This document shows, one piece after another, positions 53,305-61,887 of a DNA stretch of 64,000 nucleotides (position 1 is the stretch's first letter; each line of letters starts with the position of its first letter). The notes beneath the pieces are model-generated. The model searched no databases. It was not told the origin of the DNA and saw only the letters and a program-made list of their open reading frames with translations. The stretch comes from a candidate division WOR-3 bacterium. GTDB taxonomy: Bacteria; Hydrothermota; Tepidihabitantia; Tepidihabitantales; Tepidihabitantaceae. The DNA lies in NCBI GenBank assembly GCA_024653355.1, contig JANLFQ010000001.1, positions 62,001-126,000 on the forward strand, written 5' to 3'. A program made the position numbers and the translations under genes.

Positions 53305-53969
53305 CAACTCCAGCTCAAAGGTTTTAGCGCCAAAAATTCTTCATTAGTTCAAAACTGGCTCTCTATTAACCTATTGCAAAACAATTGGTTAGTGAATAGC
53401 TCATTAACGGCAACTTAAATACAACCATTGAGCCAGAACTGAAAACAGAGTTACGGACGGTATAAAAGACGGTTCGGGATATGATCGGCATAAGTTGCGA
53501 AGGCTGGGTCTCTGATAGAGTGTATGTGAAAACATTATGGAATATCAATAAGATAGGTGTTATTTTAGTATCACGAGTTCAAGCAGGCGTGATAATTAAG
53601 ATGGGCAGGTTGGGGATGAACGATTGGGTGTTGGATACTATTCCGGGGATTGCTCCCGGGCTGGGGAGTGGGGAAAATTTTTCAATTTCGTTGTTTTTTC
53701 TATCTAATTGTAAATTAAAGAGATGCGCAGATGGTAAATTAAAAACCAGAATGTTCAGCGTGAATAAATAATGATGCTTTGATAGACCGGGTTTTGTTGA
53801 ATATTGTTTATAATTAAACTTACGATGGCGACCCACTATACTCGGCAAAAGACAATCCATATTAAATACCCGTTTCCGCAATATTGGTGTCGCTCCGACT
53901 TGCGTGGAATGGGTATCGGACTGCTCGTAAGTTCCTGATGTCTATCCTTGTGATGGTCTGTGGCATCGC
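53305..53969. other. Non-coding, AT-richer region after the hydrogenase operon
   Basis: About 665 bases with no convincing gene. A 96-reading-codon frame exists at 53481-53771 but lacks a ribosome binding site and any recognised motif. An imperfect palindrome lies at 53348-53443. The base composition is clearly lower in GC than the flanking genes, which fits spacer DNA or the eroded remnant of an insertion. Confidence 0.5.
53348..53443. repeat. 96-bp imperfect palindrome with nested hairpin
   Basis: TTCAAAACTGGCTC (53348-53361) and GAGCCAGAACTGAA (53430-53443) are inverted repeats matching at 11 of 14 positions. Nested inside, TAACC-T-ATTG and CAAT-T-GGTTA (53367-53391) make a second hairpin with loop CAAAA. 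It begins 44 bases after the operon's last stop. It could be a folded 3' end of the transcript or a small mobile-element relic; no target-site duplication was seen. Confidence 0.4.
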
Positions 53970-53996
53970 TTGACATTTTTTCAGTTTTGGTAATAC
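53970..53996 (+). promoter_or_regulatory. Promoter of the MazG-like gene, probably leaderless
   Basis: A perfect TTGACA (53970-53975), a 15-bp spacer, and TAATAC (53991-53996) preceded by TGG (extended -10). The GTG at 54004 lies 7 bases after the -10 box, where transcription is predicted to begin. Confidence 0.5.
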
Positions 53997-54003
53997 TTGG
54001 AGT

Positions 54004-54312
54004 GTGACGATTGGTGAGTTTCAGAAGTTAATCGCGGAGATTTATTTTGTTAAGGACCACCGGCGCGGAGTTGAGGGCACTTTTCGCTGGTTTGTGGAAG
54101 AGGTTGGAGAGCTGGCACGGGCACTGCGGCACAATCGGCAGGAAGAGAAGGAGGAGGAGTTTGCTGATGTGTTTGCCTGGTTGGTGAGTCTGGCGAGTAT
54201 CTCCGGGGTGGAACTGGAACAGGCGTGCCGCAAGTACAGTAAGGGGTGTCCGAAGTGTCATGCAATACCGTGTCGGTGTGCGGAGGATTCAGGAGCAAAG
54301 GAGCGTGAATGA
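54004..54312 (+). CDS. MazG-like nucleotide pyrophosphohydrolase
   Basis: 102 residues of the all-alpha NTP pyrophosphohydrolase group. The metal-binding pattern FVEEVGELARAL (EExxE) and EEEFADVFAWLVSL (ExxxD) are both visible, giving the four acidic Mg ligands. Such enzymes hydrolyse dNTPs or non-canonical NTPs to monophosphates. The short C-terminus has a cysteine cluster CPKCHAIPCRC that may bind zinc, which is unusual. The start is GTG, predicted leaderless. It overlaps the next gene by 4 bases. Confidence 0.85.
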   Translation: MTIGEFQKLIAEIYFVKDHRRGVEGTFRWFVEEVGELARALRHNRQEEKEEEFADVFAWLVSLASISGVELEQACRKYSKGCPKCHAIPCRCAEDSGAKERE

Positions 54313-55463
54313 GTAGCACAATCGTTTTGTTCTCTTTTCTTCTAAGCGTGGTGGTGCCGCCCGTACCTCTGGTTCAAGATACGCCCGATGATGCGGGTAA
54401 GAGTATCACCATCCGCTGGCAACTGGCGCCGGAACTGACTCCGGACTTTGTTGTTCTGGAACGGAGTTGCGAGCGGGATTCAACTCAGGTTGTGGCAACG
54501 TTGGGTGCAGGTGATAACGGTTATATAGATGAGAATGTCTGTGATGGGGTGCGTTACTCTTATCGGCTGGGTGTGGTGTTGGGCGCAGATACGGTATGGG
54601 GCGAACCTTCGCAATGGGTGATGAGTAAACCACAGTGGTTTAACCGGGCACGGCTGAACATTCTGGTGGCAATGATTCTGTTTTTCGCACTGGTGATTTA
54701 TTTTATTGAGCATGCGAAGGCGGGTCGGCATCTGTTTGTGCGGCGCATCGCCGGGCTGGATGCGGTGGAAGAGGCGGTGGGAAGAGCGACTGAAATGGGT
54801 AAGCCGATTGTTTATGTGCCCGGATTGGGTTCGGTCGCCGATATTGCGACGATTGCTTCCCTGAACATCCTTGGTGAGGTGGCAAAGAAGACGGCGCAGT
54901 ACGATTCGGCACTTTTGGTACCGAACCGGGACCCGATTGTTTATACCGTGGCACGCGAGGTGGTGAAAGAGGCTTACACCCGCGCCGGCAGACCGGATGC
55001 GTTTAAGCCGGACAACATCTTTTATGTGACTTCGGAGCAGTTTGCTTATGCCGCGGCGGTTGACGGTCTGATGGTGCGGGAGAAGCCGGCAACAAACTTT
55101 TTCCTCGGGACATTCTGGGCCGAGTCGCTGATTCTCGCGGAGACGGGCGCAACAACCGGAGCAATTCAGATTGCCGGGACCGATTCGGTTTTCCAGTTGC
55201 CGTTTTTTATCACCGCCTGCGACTACACTTTGATTGGCGAAGAACTTTATGCGGCAAGCGCCTATCTGTCGCGCGAGCCCCTGCTGCTTGGTTCGCTCAA
55301 AGGACAGGATATGGGGAAACTGGTGATTCTGGTGGTGATTTTTTTGGGCTCGGTTTTGCTCTTGCTGTCGGCAGTGCCAGGGCTGAAATTTTTCCAAGAG
55401 GTCAGCAATTTCTTTAATGTCAGCGGTATCAACCTGATTGGTACCGGTCTTCCTCTTGGGTAA
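54309..55463 (+). CDS. Membrane-anchored protein, DUF6754-like
   Basis: 384 residues. An N-terminal signal or anchor (STIVLFSFLLSVVVPPVPL) is followed by a short beta-sandwich, fibronectin III-like domain (residues 30-105), a membrane segment (LNILVAMILFFALVIYFIEH, 115-135), a large alpha/beta domain (GKPIVYVPGLGSVADIATIA to about 330) and a C-terminal membrane helix (KLVILVVIFLGSVLLLLSAV). I recognise it as resembling DUF6754 proteins, whose function is unknown. The gene is translationally coupled to the MazG-like gene and starts a set of four membrane genes. Confidence 0.6.
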   Translation: MSSTIVLFSFLLSVVVPPVPLVQDTPDDAGKSITIRWQLAPELTPDFVVLERSCERDSTQVVATLGAGDNGYIDENVCDGVRYSYRLGVVLGADTVWGEPSQWVMSKPQWFNRARLNILVAMILFFALVIYFIEHAKAGRHLFVRRIAGLDAVEEAVGRATEMGKPIVYVPGLGSVADIATIASLNILGEVAKKTAQYDSALLVPNRDPIVYTVAREVVKEAYTRAGRPDAFKPDNIFYVTSEQFAYAAAVDGLMVREKPATNFFLGTFWAESLILAETGATTGAIQIAGTDSVFQLPFFITACDYTLIGEELYAASAYLSREPLLLGSLKGQDMGKLVILVVIFLGSVLLLLSAVPGLKFFQEVSNFFNVSGINLIGTGLPLG

Positions 55464-55481
55464 GAGAGAAAGGAGGGTGTT

Positions 55482-56108
55482 GTGCGCAGGAGTTTACCGC
55501 TGGCGATTTGTTTGATAATGGGGATTGTGATGATGGTGCAGTTTTTCGTGCCCCATCCGATTTCGGTCGGATTTTACGACCTGACGACGAAGTGGATTCG
55601 GATTGTTTCGGCATTTGCTCTGGTACTCGGGGTGGGTAGTTTGATTCTTTATCATCTGGACCGGCTACAGCGCCGGCGCGCCGGCTGGGTTTATTCAATC
55701 GTAACGCTCGTGGCGCTGGTTGTTACTGCGGTTATTGGGCTGGTCTGGGGTGTAAAACCTGGTTCGCCTTTGCAGGAGGTGATTTTTAAGAATATGCTGG
55801 TGCCGTTGAACGCTTCGATGTTTGCAATTCTGGCGTTCTATATGGCGTCAGCGGCGTACCGGGCGTTCCGGGCACGAACCAAGGAAGCGGCATTGCTTTT
55901 GATTGCGGCGTTTATCGTGATGCTGGGAATGGTGCCGGTGGGTGCAGCAATCTGGGGCAAACTTCCGGAAGTAGCGGAGTGGATTCTTTCGGTACCGAAT
56001 ATGGCAGCAAAGCGGGCGATTGTGTTCGGGGTGGCGCTGGGCGCGATTGCAACTTCACTTAAGGTGATTTTAGGTATTGAACGAGGCTGGCTGGGAGGAG
56101 GTAAGTGA
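55482..56108 (+). CDS. Six-segment membrane protein, unrecognised
   Basis: 208 residues with about six membrane helices, such as [17 protein letters not shown] and [18 protein letters not shown], and few charged loops. No catalytic motif or family is recognised. The start is GTG with AAAGGAGG upstream. It follows the DUF6754-like gene by 18 bases and overlaps the next gene by one base; the set of four membrane genes probably works together. Confidence 0.6.
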   Translation: MRRSLPLAICLIMGIVMMVQFFVPHPISVGFYDLTTKWIRIVSAFALVLGVGSLILYHLDRLQRRRAGWVYSIVTLVALVVTAVIGLVWGVKPGSPLQEVIFKNMLVPLNASMFAILAFYMASAAYRAFRARTKEAALLLIAAFIVMLGMVPVGAAIWGKLPEVAEWILSVPNMAAKRAIVFGVALGAIATSLKVILGIERGWLGGGK

Positions 56109-56950
56109 TGAGTTTCTGGGAACGCCTTTTGAAGATTGACCGAAAAATAATTTTTATCTTAATGGCGGTTCTGGTGCTTTTCCCGCTCTTGAAGCCGCTG
56201 GGTTTGGGGGTTAATTCCGGACCACGGGCGAAGGCGGTTTTTGACGCGGTGGATGCGATTCCACCCGGCAAGACGCTGTTGATTTCGGTCGATTTTGACC
56301 CGGCGTCAATGCCCGAACTTTACCCCATGCTTGTGGCGTTAATGCGCCATGCCTTTGCCCGGGATGTGAAGGTGCTTTTGTGCGGGTTGTGGATTACCGG
56401 TGCCGGACTGGCGGATAAGGCGGTAACGGAGATTCCTCCAGAATATGGTAAGGAGTATGGTAAGGATGTGGTTTATTTAGGCTGGAAAGCCGGGGTTGAT
56501 GCGGTGATATTAGGGATGGGTGAGAACATTAAAAATGTGTTTCCGGTTGACTACTATGGGCATCCCCTTGACTCTTTGCCGATGATGCAGGAGGTGGTGC
56601 GGTTGCGGGACATTCCGTTTATGGTCGCGATATCCGCTGGCACACCGGGATTTAGTGACTGGTTGCTCTACGGCCAGTCACGATATGGGTTACGGGTTGG
56701 TGCCGGAGTTACCGCGGTTTCCGCGGCAGATGCCTATCCTTTTTTGCAGAGCGGCCAGTTGACCGGGCTTTTAGCCGGGATGAAGGGTGCTGCGGAATAT
56801 GAGGTGCTGGTTGCCAAGAATGGGTACAGCAAGGCTTATATGCCGGCGGTTGCGGCAATGGACTCCCAATCGCTTGCCCATCTGGTGATTCTAATTTTGG
56901 TTGTGCTGGGTAATGTGGCGTTTTTTGCCACCAGAATGAAAAGGAGGTAA
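56108..56950 (+). CDS. Membrane-anchored protein with a large soluble domain, unrecognised
   Basis: 280 residues: an N-terminal helix (KIIFILMAVLVLFPLLKPL), an alpha/beta domain of about 220 residues (KTLLISVDFDPASMPELYP, DVKVLLCGLWITGAG, GWKAGVDAVILGMGENI) and a C-terminal helix (LAHLVILILVVLGNVAFFA). The domain's topology could place it outside or inside the membrane. No family is recognised. ATG at 56108 has GGAGG upstream. Confidence 0.55.
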   Translation: MSFWERLLKIDRKIIFILMAVLVLFPLLKPLGLGVNSGPRAKAVFDAVDAIPPGKTLLISVDFDPASMPELYPMLVALMRHAFARDVKVLLCGLWITGAGLADKAVTEIPPEYGKEYGKDVVYLGWKAGVDAVILGMGENIKNVFPVDYYGHPLDSLPMMQEVVRLRDIPFMVAISAGTPGFSDWLLYGQSRYGLRVGAGVTAVSAADAYPFLQSGQLTGLLAGMKGAAEYEVLVAKNGYSKAYMPAVAAMDSQSLAHLVILILVVLGNVAFFATRMKRR

Positions 56951-56951
56951 G

Positions 56952-57581
56952 ATGCACATTTCCACCGATATCTGGACCTGGGTGGCGGTTATCTTGACCT
57001 TCGGGATTTTCTCTTTTCTCTGGAAGGACAACCCGTTTTACAAGTTGTGCGAGCATCTTTTTGTCGGGGTTTCAGTTGGCTATACGATTGCTCTTACCTG
57101 GTACAACTCGGTGTACCCGGACCTGATTACACCACTTTTCCGACAGGGAAAACCGCTTTACATAATTCCGTTTGTTCTCGGCCTGTTCTACTTTGCCCGA
57201 TTCATTCCTCAGGCTTCCTGGCTGGTGCGGATACCGATGGGTTTTGTGCTGGGCTGGGCATCAGGGGTGGCGATTCCAGCATTTTTCCAGACGAACATCA
57301 TCAAGCAGATTCAGGGGACACTATTGACACCGGGGATATTTAGCCGCTGGGATGTGTTTCTCTGGGCGCTGATTTCGTTTATCGGAGTTATCTGTTCGGT
57401 GCTTTACTTCTTTTTCTCGCGGGAGCACAAGGGGGCTTTAAAAGTGGCGGCAGACACCGGAATTGTTTTTCTGATGATTGGGTTCGGTGCTTCTTTTGGA
57501 TATACGGTAATGGCACGGATGTCTCTGCTCATTGGCCGGTTTCAGTTCCTTTTGCGGGACTGGCTCGGGGTGATAAAGTAG
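56952..57581 (+). CDS. Multi-pass membrane protein, unrecognised
   Basis: 209 residues with six predicted membrane helices, for example IWTWVAVILTFGIFSFLW, LYIIPFVLGLFYFARF and TGIVFLMIGFGASFGYTVM. The short loops carry few charged residues. It is the last of the four coupled membrane genes, with AAGGAGG upstream. No function can be assigned. Confidence 0.55.
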   Translation: MHISTDIWTWVAVILTFGIFSFLWKDNPFYKLCEHLFVGVSVGYTIALTWYNSVYPDLITPLFRQGKPLYIIPFVLGLFYFARFIPQASWLVRIPMGFVLGWASGVAIPAFFQTNIIKQIQGTLLTPGIFSRWDVFLWALISFIGVICSVLYFFFSREHKGALKVAADTGIVFLMIGFGASFGYTVMARMSLLIGRFQFLLRDWLGVIK

Positions 57582-57629
57582 TTAGCAGAGAGCGGCGATT
57601 GGAAAATCAGTTTGCAATGAAACTCTAAA

Positions 57630-59171
57630 ATGGGTCTTTTCCTCGGACTGCTTCTGTTTACCTATGTCAACAGCGCCGTTTATGTGCCGACCGATGCCCG
57701 AGTTTATGAGGACCTTGATTTGCTTAAAACCGCGGGATTGATTAAGTCGCTACCTTCAACCAGTAGACCCTGGACAAAGCATGAGTGCCAGAAACTTTTT
57801 CTTGAAGCGGAATCGGTTGCCCGCGGTTGTCAGTTAAATGCGGCGCAGCAGGCGGCACTGGCAAGGTTGCGGTGGGAACTGATAAAGAAAAAACCGGTGG
57901 GTAAAATTGCCCTATCCGAGATGGGCAATGGTGGTGACCGATTTATTTTACTCAATTTGTTCTCCAGGATGCGGGCAGAACCAGGAAAGCAAAGAGTGTC
58001 GTTAGGTGTAAATGCAGAAAACGAGCCGGCCGGCAGGTTCTTTTTTTACGATGAGATGGCACCGGTGCTGCTTAATCCGAAAGAGCCAAGGATTTGTGAC
58101 TCTGCCGGCTGGCACAATCCCGGTGCCAGGGTCGTTTCCTGGCAGGACCGGGTGTTATGGGAGATGGAGCGGGCGTATTTAGGTGTTAACTTCACCGGGT
58201 TAAGGCTGGAACTGGGCAGGGATGAGTTTTTCTGGGGACCAGGGTATCTGTCAAGCGTTATGCTTTCGGACCAAGCGCCGGCGCTTGACCATGTACAACT
58301 CCTGATGCAGGGGAAAAATTTGAAGTTTCTTTCCTTTACCGCAATGCTTTCGCGCTGGAATAGGACGCACCGGTTTTTGTCCGGGCAACGGCTCGAGGTG
58401 GCGCTTTTTAAACGGCTGATTCTGGGTGGGGCAATGTTCAATGTTTACACTTACGAAAATACCTGGGACTTTACCGGGATGCTTAACCCGCTTTTACCGC
58501 TCTACTTTTCGGTTGCCAACTCCGGACACGGTGACAACCTTTTGCTGGGCTGGGATGCGGCTCTCTATCTACCGAAATGTAAACTGTACGGGCAGTTGTT
58601 TCTGGACAACTACGAGTTCAACACAAGGAAGGATGCACCCAACTGCGTCGGTTTGCAAGCCGGATTTCTCTTAACCCCTTCGGATTTTGAGATTCGGGCT
58701 GAGTATGCGCTGATTACCGCATTTACCTATTACCATCGGATATATTCAATAATGTATGAAAACTATACGGTTCCTCTGGGACATGAACTGGGACCGGATG
58801 CCGACCGGCTCTGGACAAGAGTTTCTTATACTCCACTAACCTGGCTTAAAACATCGGTTGTCGGCGATTGGACCCGGCGCGGTTATTACAATCGGGGCGG
58901 TTTTTTGCGCCAGAGTTATCAGATGACCGACACCGTTTTTCTGCGCTACTACTATCAGTTTCCCGCTCGGGGCTGGGATTCAACTAAAACCGATGAAGAT
59001 GTTGAGGTGGAAAAGGCGTTACGGGTTGGGCCAGAACTGGAGTTTAGTTTACCGCAGGGGTTTTATATTCAGGCTCGGGTTCAGGCGGCATTTTATAAAA
59101 ACCAGGGCGGAATGCCGGGAAAGGATGCAGTAGAGCCCGAGTTCTTGTTAAAGTTAGCGTACCGCTATTAA
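57630..59171 (+). CDS. Wzi-like (capsule assembly) outer-membrane barrel protein
   Basis: 513 residues. A short signal-like N-terminus (GLFLGLLLFTYVNSAVYVP) precedes an alpha-helical region (residues 25-95) and then repeated beta strands to the C-terminal aromatic residue (LLKLAYRY), the normal end of an outer-membrane barrel. The internal motif LRLELGRDEFFWGPGYLSS near residue 190 resembles the RxQ/WGPG-type segment of capsule assembly Wzi-like proteins. Wzi retains capsule at the surface in E. coli, but this distant relative may bind another glycan. It follows the membrane gene by 48 bases and overlaps the convergent tsaC by 4. Confidence 0.7.
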   Translation: MGLFLGLLLFTYVNSAVYVPTDARVYEDLDLLKTAGLIKSLPSTSRPWTKHECQKLFLEAESVARGCQLNAAQQAALARLRWELIKKKPVGKIALSEMGNGGDRFILLNLFSRMRAEPGKQRVSLGVNAENEPAGRFFFYDEMAPVLLNPKEPRICDSAGWHNPGARVVSWQDRVLWEMERAYLGVNFTGLRLELGRDEFFWGPGYLSSVMLSDQAPALDHVQLLMQGKNLKFLSFTAMLSRWNRTHRFLSGQRLEVALFKRLILGGAMFNVYTYENTWDFTGMLNPLLPLYFSVANSGHGDNLLLGWDAALYLPKCKLYGQLFLDNYEFNTRKDAPNCVGLQAGFLLTPSDFEIRAEYALITAFTYYHRIYSIMYENYTVPLGHELGPDADRLWTRVSYTPLTWLKTSVVGDWTRRGYYNRGGFLRQSYQMTDTVFLRYYYQFPARGWDSTKTDEDVEVEKALRVGPELEFSLPQGFYIQARVQAAFYKNQGGMPGKDAVEPEFLLKLAYRY

Positions 59172-59809
59172 GGCGCGAGTTTTAACCCGAGCGTCTGTTC
59201 CAGTTCTTGTTTCTTGATATCGCCTTCGCGAAGGAGCCGGGGTTGACTTGTTGTCAGGTCAATGATGGTTGATGGGTTGCCCGAGCCAATTTTTCCGGCA
59301 TCAATTGCGATGTCAACCTGGGTGATAATTTCCGGGTCGAGGGCGTTGAAATCGTTGGTTGCCGGCTGACCGTGGCGATTGGCACTCGTGCCCACAAGCG
59401 GTGCGCCAAGCCGGAAGACAATTTCACGAAATACCGGGTTGTTGACCACTCTGATTCCGACAGTATTTGTCCCCGCGCTTACGATGGCCGGCGTTTTAGA
59501 AGAAGAGAGGAGGATTAAGGCAAGGGGTCCAGGCAGAAATTTTTGCGCCAGAAGATGGGCAAAAGCGGGAATTCGTTTCACATATGGAGTCGCTTGGTCC
59601 AGGGTGCTACAGTGGATGAGGCAGGATTGTTGATAAGGGCGTTTTTTGATTTCATAGAGGCGCTGAATCGCAGCCGGGCAACGGATATCAGCACCGATGC
59701 CATATACGGTTTCAGTCGGAAATAAAACGACACCGCCGTTCAAAAGCGTGTTGACGGCATGGTCAAGCACCGCGAAGTCCGTTAGCGGTAGTTTGACGAT
59801 TTCCGCCAT
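59168..59809 (-). CDS. tsaC: L-threonylcarbamoyladenylate synthase (TsaC/Sua5/YrdC family)
   Basis: 213 residues, short TsaC form without the Sua5 C-terminal domain. Motifs: GGVVLFPTETVYGIGADI near residue 28, KKRPYQQSCLIHCS (KRP loop), PGPLALIL and GTSANRHGQPATND near residue 140. It makes threonylcarbamoyl-AMP for the t6A modification of tRNA. The ATG directly abuts the stop of the upstream GreA-fusion gene, with no bases between them. Confidence 0.93.
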   Translation of the reverse strand: MAEIVKLPLTDFAVLDHAVNTLLNGGVVLFPTETVYGIGADIRCPAAIQRLYEIKKRPYQQSCLIHCSTLDQATPYVKRIPAFAHLLAQKFLPGPLALILLSSSKTPAIVSAGTNTVGIRVVNNPVFREIVFRLGAPLVGTSANRHGQPATNDFNALDPEIITQVDIAIDAGKIGSGNPSTIIDLTTSQPRLLREGDIKKQELEQTLGLKLAP

Positions 59810-61726
59810 CTACAAAGCGGGCTTAATTTCGGCGACCGTCAGGGTTTTGTCACCCATCTTGACTATATCGCCGGGCCTTTTACCGATGAGTTCCTTGGCA
59901 AGAGGAGATTGAAACGAGATGACGCCGTTTTCCGGGTCTGAATCCCAGGGCCCGAGTATTGAAAACTGATATTTTGTGCCTGCGGCATCCTGCAATGTTA
60001 CCGTACACCCGACGGTTACGGTGCTAATGTCAATTCTTTCGGGCGCGATGGGCTTTGCCCGGGAAAGGTCGGCGCGTAACCGATTGATTTTTTCCATCAG
60101 GCGCGCCTGTTTTTCTTTTGCCGCTTTGTATTCGTAGTTTTCGGAAAGGTCACCAAAACTGCGGGCACGGGCGATTTCTTCGGCGCTACGGGGCAGTTCT
60201 TCCTCGGTTAATCTTTTCAGTTCGGCTTTCGCTTTTTCGATGCCGGCTAACGAACTCCAGATAAAGTCGGCTTCGGGTTCGGTTTTCAGCACCGGGAATT
60301 TTTCGAAAAAGATGCTGTTTATCTCATCCTGCTGGTACGGTTCTAAGATACGAATACGGTGGATGCGGTCCAGCAGTTTTTCCGCCTCTTTTTCGGTGAT
60401 TTCGGCTAATGTGTTACGGATAATCTGGTAGTTGTTGTCGACCAGAACTTTTTTGACCCGGTTGGTAATGGTGCGACTTTTTTCGGTTTCGAGCAGGTCA
60501 AGGAGGCGGGTGAGAATCGGGCGATAGGGAGCAGTGCCGGTTTCCGCAATAAATAGGAATGAGTGGATGCTGGTGCGGTAGGAGGTCAAGGTTGATTCCA
60601 CTAATGACTGGTAAGTAGTCGGCTTCTCGCTCTGAAGTTTTTCCCAGATGTAAGTCTGGGTTGTGTTGTCCTGGGTGATGGGAAAGATACGGGCATAGAG
60701 CGTTTCCCAATCGTCGGGGCGCTGAAGTGCAACCTCTTTGAGGAGTTTCTTTCTTTCGGTTGCGGTACGCAGGCGGTGATAAGCATCGATTATCTCTTGA
60801 TGGTTCATTGCGGAAAGCCGGGAGTAGTCAAAACCCAAAAGAGGTGTTATTTTCTTGGATGAAGCGGATGAAACATCAACCGTTTTTTTCTCTTTATTCG
60901 GTGCCTCAATCCAGCGATACATCCGAGTCGGTCGGGTCTGGAGTTCGATATTGGGATGCTGGGATAGACCGCGGCGTGCTTTTTCCCAGATGTTGGAGTA
61001 ATTTTGCGTTCCGAAAATGGCGGTCAGATACTTCTGGATGTCACTCGGTGCCATCCATTGACGGGTGTCTTTGAGTAAAAGGGCGATGGCAGCAGCAGGG
61101 TCGTTGGTAATGAGTTCCTGCAAATGTTGCGGTTTGGTTTCCTGCAGGGCAAAAAAGCCCTCGGATGCAGGAAAACTGAAAAGACGGCTTGCTAAAGGAA
61201 TGTCAAAAACGGCTTCTTCGCCGGATTGGAATACGACTGTTACCCGGTCGAACAAAAGGTCAAGTTTTTTAACTTTGCCTGGTCCACGCTGCGGGTCATA
61301 AACCAATTTCCCTGGTGCCATTTTTATATAGCGGTCAAACTGCTCAAGCGCCTCAGATAGCGGTTTTCCATAGCCCAAACCCGATTTCTGGAGCATTTTT
61401 TCAAGGAGCGGTTCATCAGGATAGATTTTTTGCAGGCAGGCGGTAATTGCAACGGTTAATTTGCTGTCGTCGGGTGTCAGTTCGACCAGACGGCGCAAGA
61501 CGACCAACTCATCCTGATACCGTTTCTGTTCTGTTAGGGCATCGGCAAGGACCCAGAGCAAAGGCGGAGTTCTTTCTGGTGCCCAGCGCTGGACAAGGTC
61601 AATAAGGTTGAGGAGCTCGGCGAACGGGATGTCGAGTTGAATCAGTTCCAGCCAGGATGCTTCCATTTCTTCAAATTTTTTGGTTCCCAGCTGGATACGG
61701 AAAAGTTTTATCAGTTCTTCACCCAT
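59810..61726 (-). CDS. Large protein with a C-terminal GreA-like domain
   Basis: 638 residues, four times the length of GreA. The last 160 residues are GreA-like: an N-terminal coiled coil with the acidic tip GDLSENYEYKAAKEKQ near residue 530, and a globular FKBP-like end (FSILGPWDSDPENGVISFQSPLAKELIGKRPGDIV). The preceding 470 residues are helical, include TPR-like stretches (QKRYQDELVVLRRLVELTP) and a beta-rich segment near 150-190, and are not recognised. GreA rescues backtracked RNA polymerase by cleaving the transcript. The Asp/Glu of the tip are present, so activity is plausible. A weak AGAGG precedes the ATG. Confidence 0.85.
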   Translation of the reverse strand: MGEELIKLFRIQLGTKKFEEMEASWLELIQLDIPFAELLNLIDLVQRWAPERTPPLLWVLADALTEQKRYQDELVVLRRLVELTPDDSKLTVAITACLQKIYPDEPLLEKMLQKSGLGYGKPLSEALEQFDRYIKMAPGKLVYDPQRGPGKVKKLDLLFDRVTVVFQSGEEAVFDIPLASRLFSFPASEGFFALQETKPQHLQELITNDPAAAIALLLKDTRQWMAPSDIQKYLTAIFGTQNYSNIWEKARRGLSQHPNIELQTRPTRMYRWIEAPNKEKKTVDVSSASSKKITPLLGFDYSRLSAMNHQEIIDAYHRLRTATERKKLLKEVALQRPDDWETLYARIFPITQDNTTQTYIWEKLQSEKPTTYQSLVESTLTSYRTSIHSFLFIAETGTAPYRPILTRLLDLLETEKSRTITNRVKKVLVDNNYQIIRNTLAEITEKEAEKLLDRIHRIRILEPYQQDEINSIFFEKFPVLKTEPEADFIWSSLAGIEKAKAELKRLTEEELPRSAEEIARARSFGDLSENYEYKAAKEKQARLMEKINRLRADLSRAKPIAPERIDISTVTVGCTVTLQDAAGTKYQFSILGPWDSDPENGVISFQSPLAKELIGKRPGDIVKMGDKTLTVAEIKPAL

Positions 61727-61853
61727 CTTGCCTCTTTTCTACCCGACAGATTGTTCCAGATGCCTTTATAGAGGCACGCCGACCGTTTCTTCCCAAAAAC
61801 ATAAGTAAAAAATAGACTATTCACAATTTCTTTAGAGTCAAGCAGGTTTTTTC

Positions 61854-61881
61854 TTGACCGGGGAAATACGGAGGATAGTTT
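61854..61881 (+). promoter_or_regulatory. Possible promoter of the MscS gene
   Basis: TTGACC (61854-61859), a 16-bp spacer and TAGTTT (61876-61881). It predicts a start at the ATG 61888. The -10 is poor, and a GGAGG lying inside the spacer suggests an alternative Shine-Dalgarno reading, so support is weak. Confidence 0.3.
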
Positions 61882-61887
61882 TAATTG

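Noticed and set aside
53481-53771. A 96-residue reading frame on the plus strand in the hydrogenase-MazG gap
   Set aside because: It has no ribosome binding site, no recognised motif, lies in low-GC spacer DNA, and the opposite strand carries an equally open frame, so coding is not supported.
54480-55397. Long frame (305 codons) on the minus strand opposite the DUF6754-like gene
   Set aside because: Low-complexity, His- and Gln-rich product opposite a frame with clear signal, membrane and domain structure.
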